The notes under the pieces: generated by a model
Told to the model about the DNA's origin: nothing
The model's input: the letters and a program-made list of their open reading frames with translations, nothing else
Databases searched by the model: none
Program-made: the position numbers and the translations under genes
NCBI RefSeq assembly: GCF_024606345.1
Contig: NZ_JAHHPM010000089.1
Location: 1-32,177 of the forward strand
From: Endozoicomonas sp. YOMI1
Lineage (GTDB): Bacteria > Pseudomonadota > Gammaproteobacteria > Pseudomonadales > Endozoicomonadaceae
Reading direction: 5' to 3'
DNA length: 32,177 bases
Shown: piece after piece, positions 22,025 to 31,686 of the stretch
How positions within the stretch are numbered: position 1 is the first letter of the stretch
Layout: each line of letters opens with the position of its first letter

Positions 22025-23188
22025 ATGCAGTTTAAGGGTGAAAGGCTAAAACATTTTCTGTTTGCTTCTTCAGCACTTGTAGCGTCAGGTTCAGCCTACC
22101 TATTGAATCTTTCCCTAATTTATATACTTGATAGCAAAGTTGAGTACTCTCATTTTCTTTCACTGAATTCTTGGGCAGTTTATCTATCTACTTTTTCATA
22201 CCTTTTAATCTTAGATTTATATTTGGGTCCAAATCGTGATCAATACCAGTTGGAGGCTTTATTAGGCCTAAGTGGCCTCTGTATCGTCAGCTTTGTTGGG
22301 CTGTTGTTACTGATGACTATGGTCAGTGGTTCAACTAAATTGTTTGCTATCACTATTGGTACATTTGGTTTTTCATTGTTCAAGCTTGCTTGCCAGTACT
22401 TTATTTACAGTAAAAAGATTGCCCCCGTGGCATGGCTGCGATATCTACGCTCAGGCCTTATCCTACTAGCAATTGGTTTGTTATTTGCGTGTCGCGAAAA
22501 AATTACTCTATCTGGTGCTACCCAAGTGTTATTACAGGGCACGCTTTGCTTAGTAGCACTATCACTGGTCTGGCCACTGTATGGTTTGTTCAAACAGACA
22601 GGTTTGAAAGAAGTCAGGCAAGTGCTGCGTTTTGATGGCTGGCGACTATTCAAACGTAATGCATCTTTGTTAGTTGATACTATACACATGCCGCTTTTCT
22701 ATCTCTTTGTGTCTGGCTACAGTGCTGAGTTACCCGCACTTTTTATTTATGCCTTGGGAATATTGTTGCCAGGAGGGTACGTAGTTTCAACATTATTGCG
22801 TGAGCAAGTCCTGGTGCGCGATGGGCTGATTGAAAAGATGCTGCGTTCTCGCTTGGGGATACCAATGCTAACCTGCTACGGTTTGATAATCTGTATGGCT
22901 TCCATTTTTGCTTTGCTGAAGTCGGATTATGCATTAATCGGTTTGATTTTGTTACTTACGGGGCTAATTAGTCTGTCAGGTGCCATAGGGACTGTATTAT
23001 ACCGCAGGGGGCTGGAGAACTTTGACCTTGGCATCAATCTTATTATCTCAAGCCTGTTGGTTGTTCTGTACTTTTACAGCCAACAATCAGAAACCCTTTG
23101 GGTGGTGAACCTCAGCTTGCTTTGCCTCTTGTTTAAATTCTGTGCACAGTTACTGGTCGCATTTATGTCTACAAGGATATCTGATTGA
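22025..23188 (+). CDS. wzx: Putative Wzx flippase
   Basis: 387 aa from this ATG, about 11 to 12 hydrophobic segments, polysaccharide-transporter-like but diverged. Wzx flips the lipid-linked repeat unit across the inner membrane. The call rests on topology, length (about 400 aa) and being the only such protein beside wzy. GGA lies 10 nt before ATG 22025; an in-frame TTG at 22010 with AGGG five nt upstream is an alternative start. The stop TGA overlaps the TTG start of the next gene. Confidence 0.6.
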   Translation: MQFKGERLKHFLFASSALVASGSAYLLNLSLIYILDSKVEYSHFLSLNSWAVYLSTFSYLLILDLYLGPNRDQYQLEALLGLSGLCIVSFVGLLLLMTMVSGSTKLFAITIGTFGFSLFKLACQYFIYSKKIAPVAWLRYLRSGLILLAIGLLFACREKITLSGATQVLLQGTLCLVALSLVWPLYGLFKQTGLKEVRQVLRFDGWRLFKRNASLLVDTIHMPLFYLFVSGYSAELPALFIYALGILLPGGYVVSTLLREQVLVRDGLIEKMLRSRLGIPMLTCYGLIICMASIFALLKSDYALIGLILLLTGLISLSGAIGTVLYRRGLENFDLGINLIISSLLVVLYFYSQQSETLWVVNLSLLCLLFKFCAQLLVAFMSTRISD

Positions 23189-24330
23189 AGCACTATTTTC
23201 TTTCTGCTAATGAAGACCTCGAAAATGGATTGCTGCAATCGCAATTCGTTGAACCCGTTATGTGTTACTTTCAGGGTGACTACCAACTGGTTTCCATAAA
23301 TCGACCATTTTACCGGCGTTACGGAAATCAGCTCGCTCACCAGCTGAACATACTAGTTCCTCCCCGGTTGATAGCTTACAATCCTCTGTGCTGGCTCTAT
23401 CTTCCTTGGGCTTTACTTGCAGCTATTTGTCTGCGTCTAGTATTTAGAAAGCAGAAAGTTCAGGACACTTGCTACGTAGCACGTGGTTACCTCACCGGTT
23501 TGGTATGCTGGTTTCTAAATCGATTATTTGGCATTACGTATGTATTCGATCCACGCAGTCTGTACCCGCTGGAAAGCCTAACTGCCAAGTTGATGCACGA
23601 ACACTCTATAGCTTTCTTTTTTTGGATGAAAATAGAAAAGCTCGTGCTGTTTCGCGCCGAAAAGGTGTTATGTGTTTCCAATGGCATGTTGCGCTACTAT
23701 CGCCGTCGTTATGGATACCAGCGATGTGTCTTGATACCCTGTTTTAGTAGTGGTGAAGCCCAATATGGGAATATATCCTCAACGGAATTTCGTAATGCTC
23801 TGGGCATTCCAAAGGTTAAAAAGTTACTACTGTATTTTGGCAGCTTGAATAAGGGTTGGAATAACATTGAAGCTTACACCCAGATATTGAAACAGTTCCC
23901 AGCTGAGGATTACCATATTCTACTGGTTACTCAGGATGCACATCAGGTACGGCATTCACCCTTGGGTCAATGGGATAACGTAACTACATTTAATATGCAG
24001 GAATTACCTGAAACCATCGTACTCGCCGATTGCTTCAGGTACGCCGATTTTGGCCTCGTATTCATGACTCGTTCACGCGATTGGTATACTCGCCTTAGTG
24101 TAAAATTTGCTGAGTACACCTGCCAAGGGTTACCTGTTATCTCTAACAACTGGGTGGGTGAGGCAGCGTTTCTGATTCGCAGGCACCACCTTGAACCTTC
24201 AGTAATACTTCGCGATCAGGCTGTTCTACCAGAGTTAGCCACCGATATTCAACGTCAGGCTATCGCTAATTGGGCTCGCAAATATTTCAGTCCGACACAC
24301 ATAAACCGAATCCTCGGAAACACAATATGA
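23185..24330 (+). CDS. GT-B glycosyltransferase (GT4-like)
   Basis: 381 aa. The C-terminal half has LLLYFGSLNKGWNN (start of the second Rossmann domain) and SVKFAEYTCQGLPVISNN, the E-x7-E-like nucleotide-sugar site of GT4 enzymes. The N-terminal half is diverged. It would add one sugar of the repeat unit at the inner membrane; VARGYLTGLVCWFLNRLFGI is hydrophobic and may be membrane-associated. TTG start overlaps the wzx stop (TTGA) and the stop overlaps the next ATG (ATGA), so wzx and two transferases are coupled. Donor unknown. Confidence 0.7.
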   Translation: MKHYFLSANEDLENGLLQSQFVEPVMCYFQGDYQLVSINRPFYRRYGNQLAHQLNILVPPRLIAYNPLCWLYLPWALLAAICLRLVFRKQKVQDTCYVARGYLTGLVCWFLNRLFGITYVFDPRSLYPLESLTAKLMHEHSIAFFFWMKIEKLVLFRAEKVLCVSNGMLRYYRRRYGYQRCVLIPCFSSGEAQYGNISSTEFRNALGIPKVKKLLLYFGSLNKGWNNIEAYTQILKQFPAEDYHILLVTQDAHQVRHSPLGQWDNVTTFNMQELPETIVLADCFRYADFGLVFMTRSRDWYTRLSVKFAEYTCQGLPVISNNWVGEAAFLIRRHHLEPSVILRDQAVLPELATDIQRQAIANWARKYFSPTHINRILGNTI

Positions 24331-25262
24331 CACTAGCGGTTGTAATGTGCAGCTATAACGGTGCTGCCTATATCGGCGAGCAATTACGCTCTATTGAGCA
24401 GCAGACAAGCCCGCCGGATAAACTAATGATTTACGACTGGGGTAGTCAGGATGGCACTGTAGATGAAATTTCTGCTTTTCTTCAGAACACAAAACTGAAT
24501 GCCCAGCTACAGCAGTTAGGCGAAGCTTCAGGAGTCTATATAAGTTTTAAACGCGCAATGAAGCATCTATTACAACAGTACCCAGATGTATCGTATATCG
24601 CACTATGTGATCAAGATGACATATGGGAGCCTGATAAACTGGAAATTGCACGAAAGAGTATAGCGGAGGTCAAATCACCTTCATTTTTCTTTTCTGATGT
24701 CAGCTTGGTGAACGCAGATGGTGGCATTATCAGTCGGTCACGTTTGGCTGATTCCTTCTATTTCTCATCTAGACCATACCAGCTTAATTACGCGCTATTC
24801 CTTGCTAATCCTGTCGTAGGGATGACACTCGTGCTATCAAGAGAAATAGCTGAACAGTTCATCCTTTTGCCTGATGATCATCAATTTATGCATGATTGGT
24901 CCATGCTTTTGTGTGCATTACTTTTAGGCAGCAAAGTCTGTTACTCTGAAAAAACACTAGTTCGTTACAGACAACATGATAGTAATATTTTGGGAGCTGC
25001 CTCAGAAAAGTCAAAGCTAAGATTGTTTCTTGAAATGTTCAAACGGGTTTACAGGCTGCGTTCACAATACGACTTATTCCGACAACTCTACCCACAACAA
25101 TTGCATTACCCCTTTTTTTCAGTAAATATGCTGAGCAACACGTTAAGAGCTAATTTCTTGAGAATACACTATCGTTTAGCACTAATAATCTTCCTCTTAT
25201 GGGGAGTACTTAAAGAGAAACTAATCCGAAAAAAATCAGCCGCAGATAACAACCACTATTAA
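24327..25262 (+). CDS. GT2-family glycosyltransferase, rhamnosyltransferase-like
   Basis: 311 aa, GT-A fold. LAVVMCSYNGAAYIGEQLRS at the start, YDWGSQDGT (nucleotide site) and ALCDQDDIWEPDKL with the DxD-type metal site, then FMHDW as the likely catalytic region. The style resembles rhamnosyltransferases of O-antigen loci, which fits the dTDP-rhamnose genes downstream. A hydrophobic patch near the C-terminus (LALIIFLLWGVLK) may hold it at the membrane. ATG 24327 overlaps the previous stop and has CGGAA ahead; the frame is open further up, inside the previous gene. Confidence 0.78.
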   Translation: MTLAVVMCSYNGAAYIGEQLRSIEQQTSPPDKLMIYDWGSQDGTVDEISAFLQNTKLNAQLQQLGEASGVYISFKRAMKHLLQQYPDVSYIALCDQDDIWEPDKLEIARKSIAEVKSPSFFFSDVSLVNADGGIISRSRLADSFYFSSRPYQLNYALFLANPVVGMTLVLSREIAEQFILLPDDHQFMHDWSMLLCALLLGSKVCYSEKTLVRYRQHDSNILGAASEKSKLRLFLEMFKRVYRLRSQYDLFRQLYPQQLHYPFFSVNMLSNTLRANFLRIHYRLALIIFLLWGVLKEKLIRKKSAADNNHY

Positions 25263-25334
25263 CATCAAAATTTTAAGAGCATTCTTGAATTTAAAGTTGG
25301 CTATTTGCCAGTAATTAATTTGAATTAATTCATA

Positions 25335-26423
25335 ATGAAAAAAATTGCAATTATCGGCACTGTTGGTGTTCCTGGAAAATATGGTGGTTTTGAAACACTA
25401 GCGGATAACCTTGTCTGTTATCACGCTTTTAATCATTTACCTGTATCGCTGACTGTCTATTGTGAGGCTGCAGCTTATTCGAAACGTCCATCGCGTTATC
25501 TAAATGCTGATCTAAAATACATTCCTCTAAAAGCTAATGGTATTCAAAGCATTCCGTATGATATTTTTTCTCTTTTTTGGGCTGTATTTCGTAGAACCGA
25601 GGTAATTTTGCTACTAGGTGTTTCCGGTGCACTGGCACTACCTCTTGTAAGGCTGTTCTCCCGTGCTAGGATTTTTACTAACATTGATGGTATCGAATGG
25701 AAACGTGAGAAGTGGTCTAGTTTAGCTAAACTCGTACTTCGTTTATCAGAGTGGGCAGCTGTGAAATGGTCGCATGTAGTGGTGGCGGACAATCAGGCGA
25801 TTGCCGAACATGTGGCATCAACTTATGGTGTACCGTGTAAGGTTATCGCTTATGGAGGCGACCATGCGCTAGCGACTGAACCCAATCCTGCAGGGGCTGC
25901 TAGTGACTTACCTGTACGTTATGCGTTAGCACTGTGTAGGATCGAGCCAGAGAACAATGTTGCAATGATTCTGGATGCCTTTTACTCATTGCCTGAACAA
26001 CCATTGGTATTTGTTGGAAACTGGGACAAAAGCGACTACGGCCGTGAACTATATAAACGCTACGGCGATACGCCCAATCTGTACTTACTTGATCCGGTTT
26101 ATGACCCTGGCCAATTACGATGCTTGCGGGACAGTGCCTGGTTATATGTACATGGTCATTCAGCTGGGGGTACCAATCCTTCCCTTGTCGAGATGATGCA
26201 TTTCGGTATTCCTGTAATCGCATATGGATGCAGCTTTAACCGTTATAGTACAGAGCAATCTGCACGTTACTTCCTATCCGCAGAAGAATTACAGAACCAA
26301 TTACTTACACTGGATAACGATACTTCTTATGCCATCGGTAAGCGCATGGTTGAGATTGCTCGCCGACGTTTCACATGGGCGGAGATAGGCCGTGCATATT
26401 TTGAGCTCATGGATAATGGTTAA
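25335..26423 (+). CDS. DUF1972 glycosyltransferase (GT4)
   Basis: 362 aa. Begins KKIAIIGTVGVPGKYGGFET, the standard opening of the DUF1972 domain found in rhamnosyl and galactosyl GT4 enzymes, and ends with the GT4 donor site HSAGGTNPSLVEMMHFGIPV (about 276 to 295). Such proteins often transfer rhamnose and close or start the repeat unit. A 72-nt AT-rich gap separates it from the GT2 gene. It is the last gene of the low-GC cassette before the rml genes. Confidence 0.82.
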   Translation: MKKIAIIGTVGVPGKYGGFETLADNLVCYHAFNHLPVSLTVYCEAAAYSKRPSRYLNADLKYIPLKANGIQSIPYDIFSLFWAVFRRTEVILLLGVSGALALPLVRLFSRARIFTNIDGIEWKREKWSSLAKLVLRLSEWAAVKWSHVVVADNQAIAEHVASTYGVPCKVIAYGGDHALATEPNPAGAASDLPVRYALALCRIEPENNVAMILDAFYSLPEQPLVFVGNWDKSDYGRELYKRYGDTPNLYLLDPVYDPGQLRCLRDSAWLYVHGHSAGGTNPSLVEMMHFGIPVIAYGCSFNRYSTEQSARYFLSAEELQNQLLTLDNDTSYAIGKRMVEIARRRFTWAEIGRAYFELMDNG

Positions 26424-26590
26424 AGTACGCAAGGCTGATTTAATCAAAAGCTTCAATTAGTTTGCTATGAATGCGGATAAATAATCTTTCTGATGGTAAA
26501 CATCCAACACCTTTTATTGATAGGTGTAACCTATGCTAGCCTCCCCGGCAATAGCCCCGGGGGTTCCTAATGATTAATTAAATCACTCTA
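26424..26590 (+). promoter_or_regulatory. Gap upstream of rmlA with two palindromes
   Basis: ATAGGT-GTA-ACCTAT (26519 to 26533) is a perfect inverted repeat. CCCCGG with CCGGGG forms a hairpin around 26540 to 26558, and TGATTAATTAAATCA is a near-palindrome just before rmlA. These may be operator or attenuator elements for the rml genes. No clear promoter or T-run terminator is seen. Confidence 0.3.
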
Positions 26591-27490
26591 ATGAATAAGC
26601 ATACAACCACTCGAAAAGGGGTCATCCTCGCTGGCGGCTCTGGCACCCGTCTTTATCCATTAACCCAAGCGGTCAGCAAACAGCTGATGCCGGTTTATGA
26701 TAAACCGATGATTTACTACCCCATTTCCACCCTAATGCTGGCAGGTATCCGTGAAATTCTGATTATTACCACACCGGCAGAACAACCACGCTTTAAAGAG
26801 TTGCTGGGTGATGGCCATCAATGGGGAATACATTTTGAATATACGGTTCAAGAGGAGCCAAAGGGGTTAGCCCAGGCCTTTACCATTGGTGCAGATTTTA
26901 TTGATGGCCATGAGTGCGCCATGATACTGGGTGACAACCTGTTTTATGGTTTCAACTTTGCCCGCATGCTGCAATCTGCAGATAAGCGCAAAGACGGGGC
27001 TACGGTATTCTGCTACCACGTTAAAAATCCTTCTGCTTACGGTGTGGTTGAGTTTGACGACAGTGGGAAGGTGATAACCATTGAAGAGAAACCAGAAAAC
27101 CCAAATTCTCCCTACGCAGTAACCGGCCTTTATTTTTTCGATAAAAAAGTAGCCATGTTTGCCCGGGATGTAGCACCATCTGCTCGTGGTGAACTGGAAA
27201 TCACCTCAGTAATCGATTGCTACCTGCAACGGGGTGAGCTTTATGTAGAGAAGCTAAGCCGGGGCACCTGCTGGCTGGATACCGGTACCCATAACAGCTT
27301 GCTGGATGCGGCCAGTTTTATTCAAACCGTCGAGGAACGCACTGGCCTGAAGATAGCTTGCCCGGAAGAGGTGGCCTATCGCATGGGCTGGGTCTCAGCC
27401 GAGCATATTATGGAAATCGCCATACCGCTGCGCAAAAGTGGTTATGGCGAATACCTGATCCAGGTAGTTAATGAGGTGCATCCGCTGTGA
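26591..27490 (+). CDS. rmlA: Glucose-1-phosphate thymidylyltransferase RmlA
   Basis: 299 aa. First enzyme of dTDP-L-rhamnose synthesis: glucose-1-P plus dTTP gives dTDP-glucose. The nucleotide-binding signature [16 protein letters not shown] (10 to 25), [16 protein letters not shown], the metal aspartate in LGDNLFYG and the WLDTGTH segment are all present. Length matches the family (about 290). GC content returns to that of wecA. Its stop overlaps the GTG start of rmlC. Confidence 0.96.
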   Translation: MNKHTTTRKGVILAGGSGTRLYPLTQAVSKQLMPVYDKPMIYYPISTLMLAGIREILIITTPAEQPRFKELLGDGHQWGIHFEYTVQEEPKGLAQAFTIGADFIDGHECAMILGDNLFYGFNFARMLQSADKRKDGATVFCYHVKNPSAYGVVEFDDSGKVITIEEKPENPNSPYAVTGLYFFDKKVAMFARDVAPSARGELEITSVIDCYLQRGELYVEKLSRGTCWLDTGTHNSLLDAASFIQTVEERTGLKIACPEEVAYRMGWVSAEHIMEIAIPLRKSGYGEYLIQVVNEVHPL

Positions 27491-28053
27491 ATATTATCGA
27501 AACCCCGATTAATGACCTTTTGATTATTGAACCAAAAGTGTTTGGTGATGATCGCGGTTATTTTATGGAAACCTTTCAGGAGCAGTCATTTGCCAAGCTG
27601 GGGTTACCTGCCCACTTTGTACAGGATAATCACAGCTATTCTGCCCGGGGTATTTTGCGTGGTCTCCACTTCCAGAAGCAGCATCCCCAGGGCAAGCTGG
27701 TGCGGGTGATTGCCGGGGAAGTTTATGATGTGGCGGTGGATCTCCGTAAAGACTCCACCACCTACGGCCAAAGCTATGGGCTGGTGCTATCGGGTGATAA
27801 TAAGCGGATGTTCTGGGTACCACCGGGTTTTGCCCATGGTTTTTATGTGGTGAGTGAGTCCGCCCATTTTCTCTACAAATGCACTGATTATTATGCTCCG
27901 GAATATGAAATGAGTATTGCCTGGGATGACCCGGAGTTAGCCATCAATTGGCCCCTGGTCGATGGCGAGTTGCCGCTGCTCTCGGCAAAAGATCAGTCGG
28001 GTATTGGTTTTGCAACTGTCGGTGGCTTTAACAATGGAGTGTACGAACCTTGA
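27487..28053 (+). CDS. rmlC: dTDP-4-dehydrorhamnose 3,5-epimerase RmlC
   Basis: 188 aa cupin enzyme, third step of dTDP-rhamnose synthesis. [10 protein letters not shown] holds the catalytic histidine (about H61); [18 protein letters not shown] and [12 protein letters not shown] are the family signature. GTG start at 27487 overlaps the rmlA stop, with GAGG 10 nt upstream. Its stop overlaps the rmlD TTG start, so rmlA, rmlC and rmlD form a translation-coupled set. Confidence 0.95.
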   Translation: MNIIETPINDLLIIEPKVFGDDRGYFMETFQEQSFAKLGLPAHFVQDNHSYSARGILRGLHFQKQHPQGKLVRVIAGEVYDVAVDLRKDSTTYGQSYGLVLSGDNKRMFWVPPGFAHGFYVVSESAHFLYKCTDYYAPEYEMSIAWDDPELAINWPLVDGELPLLSAKDQSGIGFATVGGFNNGVYEP

Positions 28054-28931
28054 TTAATGTATTGATCACCGGCGCCAATGGCCAGCTGGGTTATGAGTTG
28101 CGCAGAACGGCTCCACAGTTTGCCCGTCTTTTCTGTACGGATTATCACCAGCTGGATATTACTGATGAAGTGGCCATTCAGGCCTTTTTCAAAAGCTCCA
28201 CTCCCGCGATTGTTATAAATGCTGCGGCCTATACGGCGGTTGATAAGGCCGAGATGGATGTGGAAACCGCCAGGGCAGTGAATGTAACCGGTGCCGAGCT
28301 GTTAGCCAAAGCCTGTGCCAACAATAAAATACCTATGGTGCAGGTATCGACGGACTTTGTGTTTTGCGGTGGTAAATCCTCCCCCTATCATGCCGATGAT
28401 CAGCCTCAACCTCTCAGTGTTTACGGCCATACCAAGCTGGAGGGCGAAAACCATGTGCGGGAAATACTGCCCCAGAGCAGTCTGATTATTCGTACCGCTT
28501 GGGTCTATTCAGCGCATGGCAATAACTTCGTAAAAACCATGCTGCGCCTGATGCAGGAAAAAGATCAGCTGGGTGTGGTGGCCGACCAAGTGGGTACGCC
28601 TACCTGGGCAAACCACCTGGCACAGTGTGTATGGAATGGCGTTTCCCATTTACTGGAAGGGACGGTGCATAGTCCGGTACATCATTACACCGATGCCGGG
28701 GTGGCCAGCTGGTATGACTTTGCTGTGGCTATTCAGGAAGAAGCGTTGCAACTGGGTTTGCTGGATAAAGCGATTCCGGTGAGCCCGATCCAGACCATTG
28801 ATTATCCGACACCTGCCACCCGGCCTGCCTACAGTGTGCTGGATAAAACGTCTTCATGGACAGAACTGAGCGCCCCCAAAGTTCACTGGCGGGTGGCACT
28901 GCGCCAGATGTTGGCCGAGCTGGCTGGCTGA
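28050..28931 (+). CDS. rmlD: dTDP-4-dehydrorhamnose reductase RmlD
   Basis: 293 aa short-chain dehydrogenase/reductase-type enzyme, last step to dTDP-L-rhamnose. GANGQLGYEL (8 to 17) binds NAD(P)H; STDFVF and YGHTKLEGE (YxxxK) are the catalytic segments; RTAWVYSAHGNNFVKTML is typical of RmlD. TTG start inside the rmlC stop with GGAG about 12 nt ahead. A 48-nt gap precedes rmlB. Confidence 0.94.
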   Translation: MINVLITGANGQLGYELRRTAPQFARLFCTDYHQLDITDEVAIQAFFKSSTPAIVINAAAYTAVDKAEMDVETARAVNVTGAELLAKACANNKIPMVQVSTDFVFCGGKSSPYHADDQPQPLSVYGHTKLEGENHVREILPQSSLIIRTAWVYSAHGNNFVKTMLRLMQEKDQLGVVADQVGTPTWANHLAQCVWNGVSHLLEGTVHSPVHHYTDAGVASWYDFAVAIQEEALQLGLLDKAIPVSPIQTIDYPTPATRPAYSVLDKTSSWTELSAPKVHWRVALRQMLAELAG

Positions 28932-28979
28932 AGCTTCTCCTCCCTCTTTCTGCTTTGTAAACTTCCCTCTGGAACCTTC

Positions 28980-30074
28980 ATGAAATCACTTCTGGTGACT
29001 GGTGGCGCCGGTTTTATCGGTGCCAATTTTGTCCATTACTGGCTAAGCCAGTACCCCGATCATAAAGTGGTGGTGCTGGATGCCCTGACCTACGCGGGTA
29101 ATCTGGCAAATCTTGAGCCGGTTAACGGGCTGGATAATTTTGAGTTTGTGCATGGTGATATTTTGCATACCGATCTGGTTGTGGAGCTGCTTAAGCATCA
29201 TACAATTGATACCATTGTCCACTTTGCGGCGGAGTCTCATGTAGACCGCTCCATTACCGGACCGGATGCATTTCTGGAAACCAATATTGTCGGTACCCAC
29301 AGTTTGCTAAAGGCAGCCAAGCAGGTGTGGCTGGATGGTGGAGTGACGGAACATCGTTTTCATCATGTTTCTACCGATGAGGTATATGGCACGTTGGCAG
29401 AGAATGATCCGCCGTTTACCGAAACCACAGCTTATGCGCCGAACTCGCCTTATGCGGCGAGCAAGGCTTCCAGTGATCATCTGGTTCGGGCTTATCAGGA
29501 AACCTATGGTTTGCAGACTACTATCAGCAATTGTTCCAATAATTATGGCCCTTACCATTTTCCGGAAAAGCTGATTCCCCTGGTGATTACCAATATTCTG
29601 GAAGACAAGCCACTGCCAATATACGGCGATGGTAAACAGGTGCGGGACTGGTTGTTTGTTGAAGACCATGCCCGGGGGATTGAGCTGGTATTGAATAAAG
29701 GTAAGGTTGGGGAAAACTACAATATTGGTGGTCATAACGAGTGGCACAATATCGATATTGTTCAGCTTGTTTGCAAGCTGGTAAATGATGCGTTTACTGC
29801 TGATGGTCAGCTGGCCAAGCGCTTCCCCAATGCTACTAAAGCTGTTGCGGGTGTTGCTGAAGAGCTGATTACTTTTGTGAAGGATCGGCCGGGGCATGAT
29901 CGGCGTTATGCGATTGATGCTGCGAAGTCTCGCCGTGAGTTGGGTTATGAGCCTGTTGAGTCTTTTGAGACGGGCATTCGGAAGACGCTGCACTGGTACC
30001 TGGATAATGAATCCTGGTGGCGGGCGGTTATGGATGGGAGCTATCAGGATTGGGTGAAGCGGCAGTATAGTTGA
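28980..30074 (+). CDS. rmlB: dTDP-glucose 4,6-dehydratase RmlB
   Basis: 364 aa extended SDR, second step of dTDP-rhamnose synthesis. [11 protein letters not shown] (8 to 18) binds [12 protein letters not shown] and [11 protein letters not shown] carry the catalytic Asp-Glu and YxxxK residues; the C-terminal [11 protein letters not shown] is diagnostic. Full length. Gene order A-C-D-B differs from the more common B-D-A-C. Last intact gene of the polysaccharide locus; no strong terminator follows. Confidence 0.96.
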   Translation: MKSLLVTGGAGFIGANFVHYWLSQYPDHKVVVLDALTYAGNLANLEPVNGLDNFEFVHGDILHTDLVVELLKHHTIDTIVHFAAESHVDRSITGPDAFLETNIVGTHSLLKAAKQVWLDGGVTEHRFHHVSTDEVYGTLAENDPPFTETTAYAPNSPYAASKASSDHLVRAYQETYGLQTTISNCSNNYGPYHFPEKLIPLVITNILEDKPLPIYGDGKQVRDWLFVEDHARGIELVLNKGKVGENYNIGGHNEWHNIDIVQLVCKLVNDAFTADGQLAKRFPNATKAVAGVAEELITFVKDRPGHDRRYAIDAAKSRRELGYEPVESFETGIRKTLHWYLDNESWWRAVMDGSYQDWVKRQYS

Positions 30075-30314
30075 GCTGATACAGGTACAGGCAATGCTTT
30101 CTTTTTAATAACCACTATTTATTTATTCCTGCTATTAAAATCATGCTCTGCATAGAGTTCAGCTTATATTTCTAATCCTTCGCCAGTCCTGACTTTTTTT
30201 GCCCTTCACACAGGTTTGCGACAAGTCAATATTTTTCAATGGATTACTCAACTAAAATAATACCGACCACTACATGATAGTGGTCATTTAATTTATAGAA
30301 TAGGGAGTAAAAAT
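30075..30314 (+). promoter_or_regulatory. Gap with hairpin ahead of the DUF2188 gene
   Basis: GACCACTA-CATGA-TAGTGGTC (30265 to 30285) is a perfect 8-bp inverted repeat 30 nt before the next start codon, either an operator or a hairpin ending the rml transcript. TATAGA (30294 to 30299) lies between it and the ribosome binding site. Nothing else is recognisable. Confidence 0.35.
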
Positions 30315-30542
30315 ATGGCTAACAAATCAACTCATGTTGTACCAAATTCTGATGGTGGCTGGGATATTAAACAAAGTGGTGGGCAACGATCTTCAGGGCA
30401 TTTTGAGCGTAAACAAGATGCTGTAAGCCGTGCCAGAGAAATCAGTCAGAATCAAAAGAGTGAGCTAGTTATTCACAATAAAGATGGAAAAATAAGCAGT
30501 AAAGACAGTCATGGTAATGACCCTTATCCTCCAAAAGGGTAA
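30315..30542 (+). CDS. DUF2188 small protein
   Basis: 75 aa, hydrophilic. THVVPNSDGGWDIKQSGGQR followed by FERKQDAVSRAREISQNQKS and ELVIHNKDGKI matches the DUF2188 pattern (about 60 to 70 aa, unknown function; often on plasmids, phages and islands). GGGAG lies 8 nt before the ATG. It stands alone between the rml genes and a debris field. Function unknown. Confidence 0.75.
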   Translation: MANKSTHVVPNSDGGWDIKQSGGQRSSGHFERKQDAVSRAREISQNQKSELVIHNKDGKISSKDSHGNDPYPPKG

Positions 30543-30558
30543 ACAAAAACCAGCGACA

Positions 30559-30677
30559 GGTCTTGATTCTTGACGTTGGCTTCAATGGCTTGGTTAAGCG
30601 TCAAGGCTTGCTCCTTCTTGCGTGCAAGGGCAAGGAAAGCGGGGTCAGAAAGCGGGGTCAAGTCTCGATTCTTGACG
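30559..30677. repeat. Short repeats of the GGGGTCAAGTCTNGATTCTTGAC type
   Basis: TCTTGATTCTTGACG (30561 to 30575) recurs as TCTCGATTCTTGACG near 30663, and GAAAGCGGGGTCA is tandemly duplicated (30635 to 30647, 30648 to 30660). Similar strings commonly flank small transposase genes in gammaproteobacteria; no transposase is left here. Probably the scar of a mobile element. Confidence 0.4.
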
Positions 30678-30865
30678 AGTATTAACGGAGCCCAATCCAG
30701 ATTTTTACTTTTTTAATCACCCATTTTTTCAAAAGAATTTTGCACAACAAAGGTCACAAAAGGGTGGTTAATATTTCTCATAACATCAACTCTTCAGTCA
30801 ATGGTGCTACGGTTTTCATTTTATCCTGCAATCCTCTCAGGCTCTGCTAACGAGTTTTTGAACTG

Positions 30866-31118
30866 TTGAGTTGCGAGCCATATTATCTTTATGAGGCCGA
30901 GCTTGAGCAATTGTCGGATGTGAGAATTCGGGAAGCTCAGTAACTTCTCGATCATAGGGCATATAATGGAGCATATTATCTGGCAGGTTATTCCGTTGAG
31001 TGTGCCATTAAGGTATGCATATGCCATAAGGTCCGGGCATACGATTTCCCGAATAAAAAACTGGCCCAGGACAGCCACTCACATACGTTGACCGAACTGA
31101 TAAAAGTAGCGGGGTTGC
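30866..31118 (+). pseudogene. HEPN-domain protein fragment with internal stop
   Basis: One frame reads ELEQLSDVRIREAQ, a TAA stop (30941 to 30943), then LLDHRAYNGAYYLAGYSVEC, AIKVCICHK, and DFPNKKLAQDSHSHTLTELI. This is the HEPN pattern (AYYLAGYxVECAxKxxI and the H-x-L-x-x-L end) usually found in HEPN/MNT toxin-antitoxin pairs. The stop falls where family members have a small residue, and no start codon precedes. The C-terminus runs into the wbpM fragment in a different frame near 31118. No partner nucleotidyltransferase is present. Confidence 0.65.
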
Positions 31119-31119
31119 A

Positions 31120-31479
31120 ATGCTGGATATGGGGCAGCCAGTTAAAATTGTTGACCTAACCAAACGGATGATCTCCCTTTCCTGCCTTTCTATTCTGGAT
31201 GAAGCGAATCCGGACGGGGATATTGAAATCCGTTTTTCAGGGCTTCGCCCCGGTGAGAAGTTGTATGAAGAGCTGTTAATCGGCGATAACGTTGAGGGAA
31301 CAATTCATCCCCGAATCAGCCGTGCCTGCGAGGAGATGCTGGCCTGGGAGCAGCTGAAGATTGTGCTGGTTGAGATAATCGAAAGCTTGAAAGAGCATCG
31401 TTATAGCATTACCCGAGAATTGTTGCTGCGTTATGTGAATGACTATAAGCCGAGCAGTAATACCAATTCCGCCTTCTAA
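31120..31479 (+). pseudogene. wbpM: WbpM/CapD C-terminal fragment
   Basis: 119 aa corresponding only to the C-terminus of the membrane nucleotide-sugar 4,6-dehydratase family: LDMGQPVKIVDLTKRMISLS and FSGLRPGEKLYEELLIGDN followed by HPRISRA are highly characteristic. Full WbpM is about 650 aa with membrane segments and a GxxGxxG domain, all missing. The ATG at 31120 is probably an internal methionine. The upstream sequence is a HEPN fragment, so the gene was cut by a rearrangement. WbpM normally makes UDP-4-keto-6-deoxy sugars for O-antigens. Confidence 0.85.
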
Positions 31480-31686
31480 ACATGATATCGAGCAAGCTAT
31501 TTTGGACGGCTGGGCAAGGCGGAATGACGAGTAATAGCAGGCCTATTGCGAGGAATTCCAACGAAGATTCAGCTGTTCAAAATGGCTGCGCAGTTCATGG
31601 TTAGAAGGTGGAATTGGTATAAGGTGGTGGATTGGTTGTATCGGCATCCGAAGCATCAGGCGGTTACGGATGAAGTATCTTGAAAG
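31480..31686 (+). other. Debris with a 33-codon frame
   Basis: No convincing gene. A frame at 31582 to 31683 reads RRWNWYKVVDWLYRHPKHQA near its end, protein-like but unidentified and without a ribosome binding site. It is probably the tail of a lost gene. Confidence 0.25.

Noticed and set aside
29307-29993. 228-codon open frame on the minus strand
   Set aside because: Antisense shadow of rmlB, which has all its catalytic motifs.
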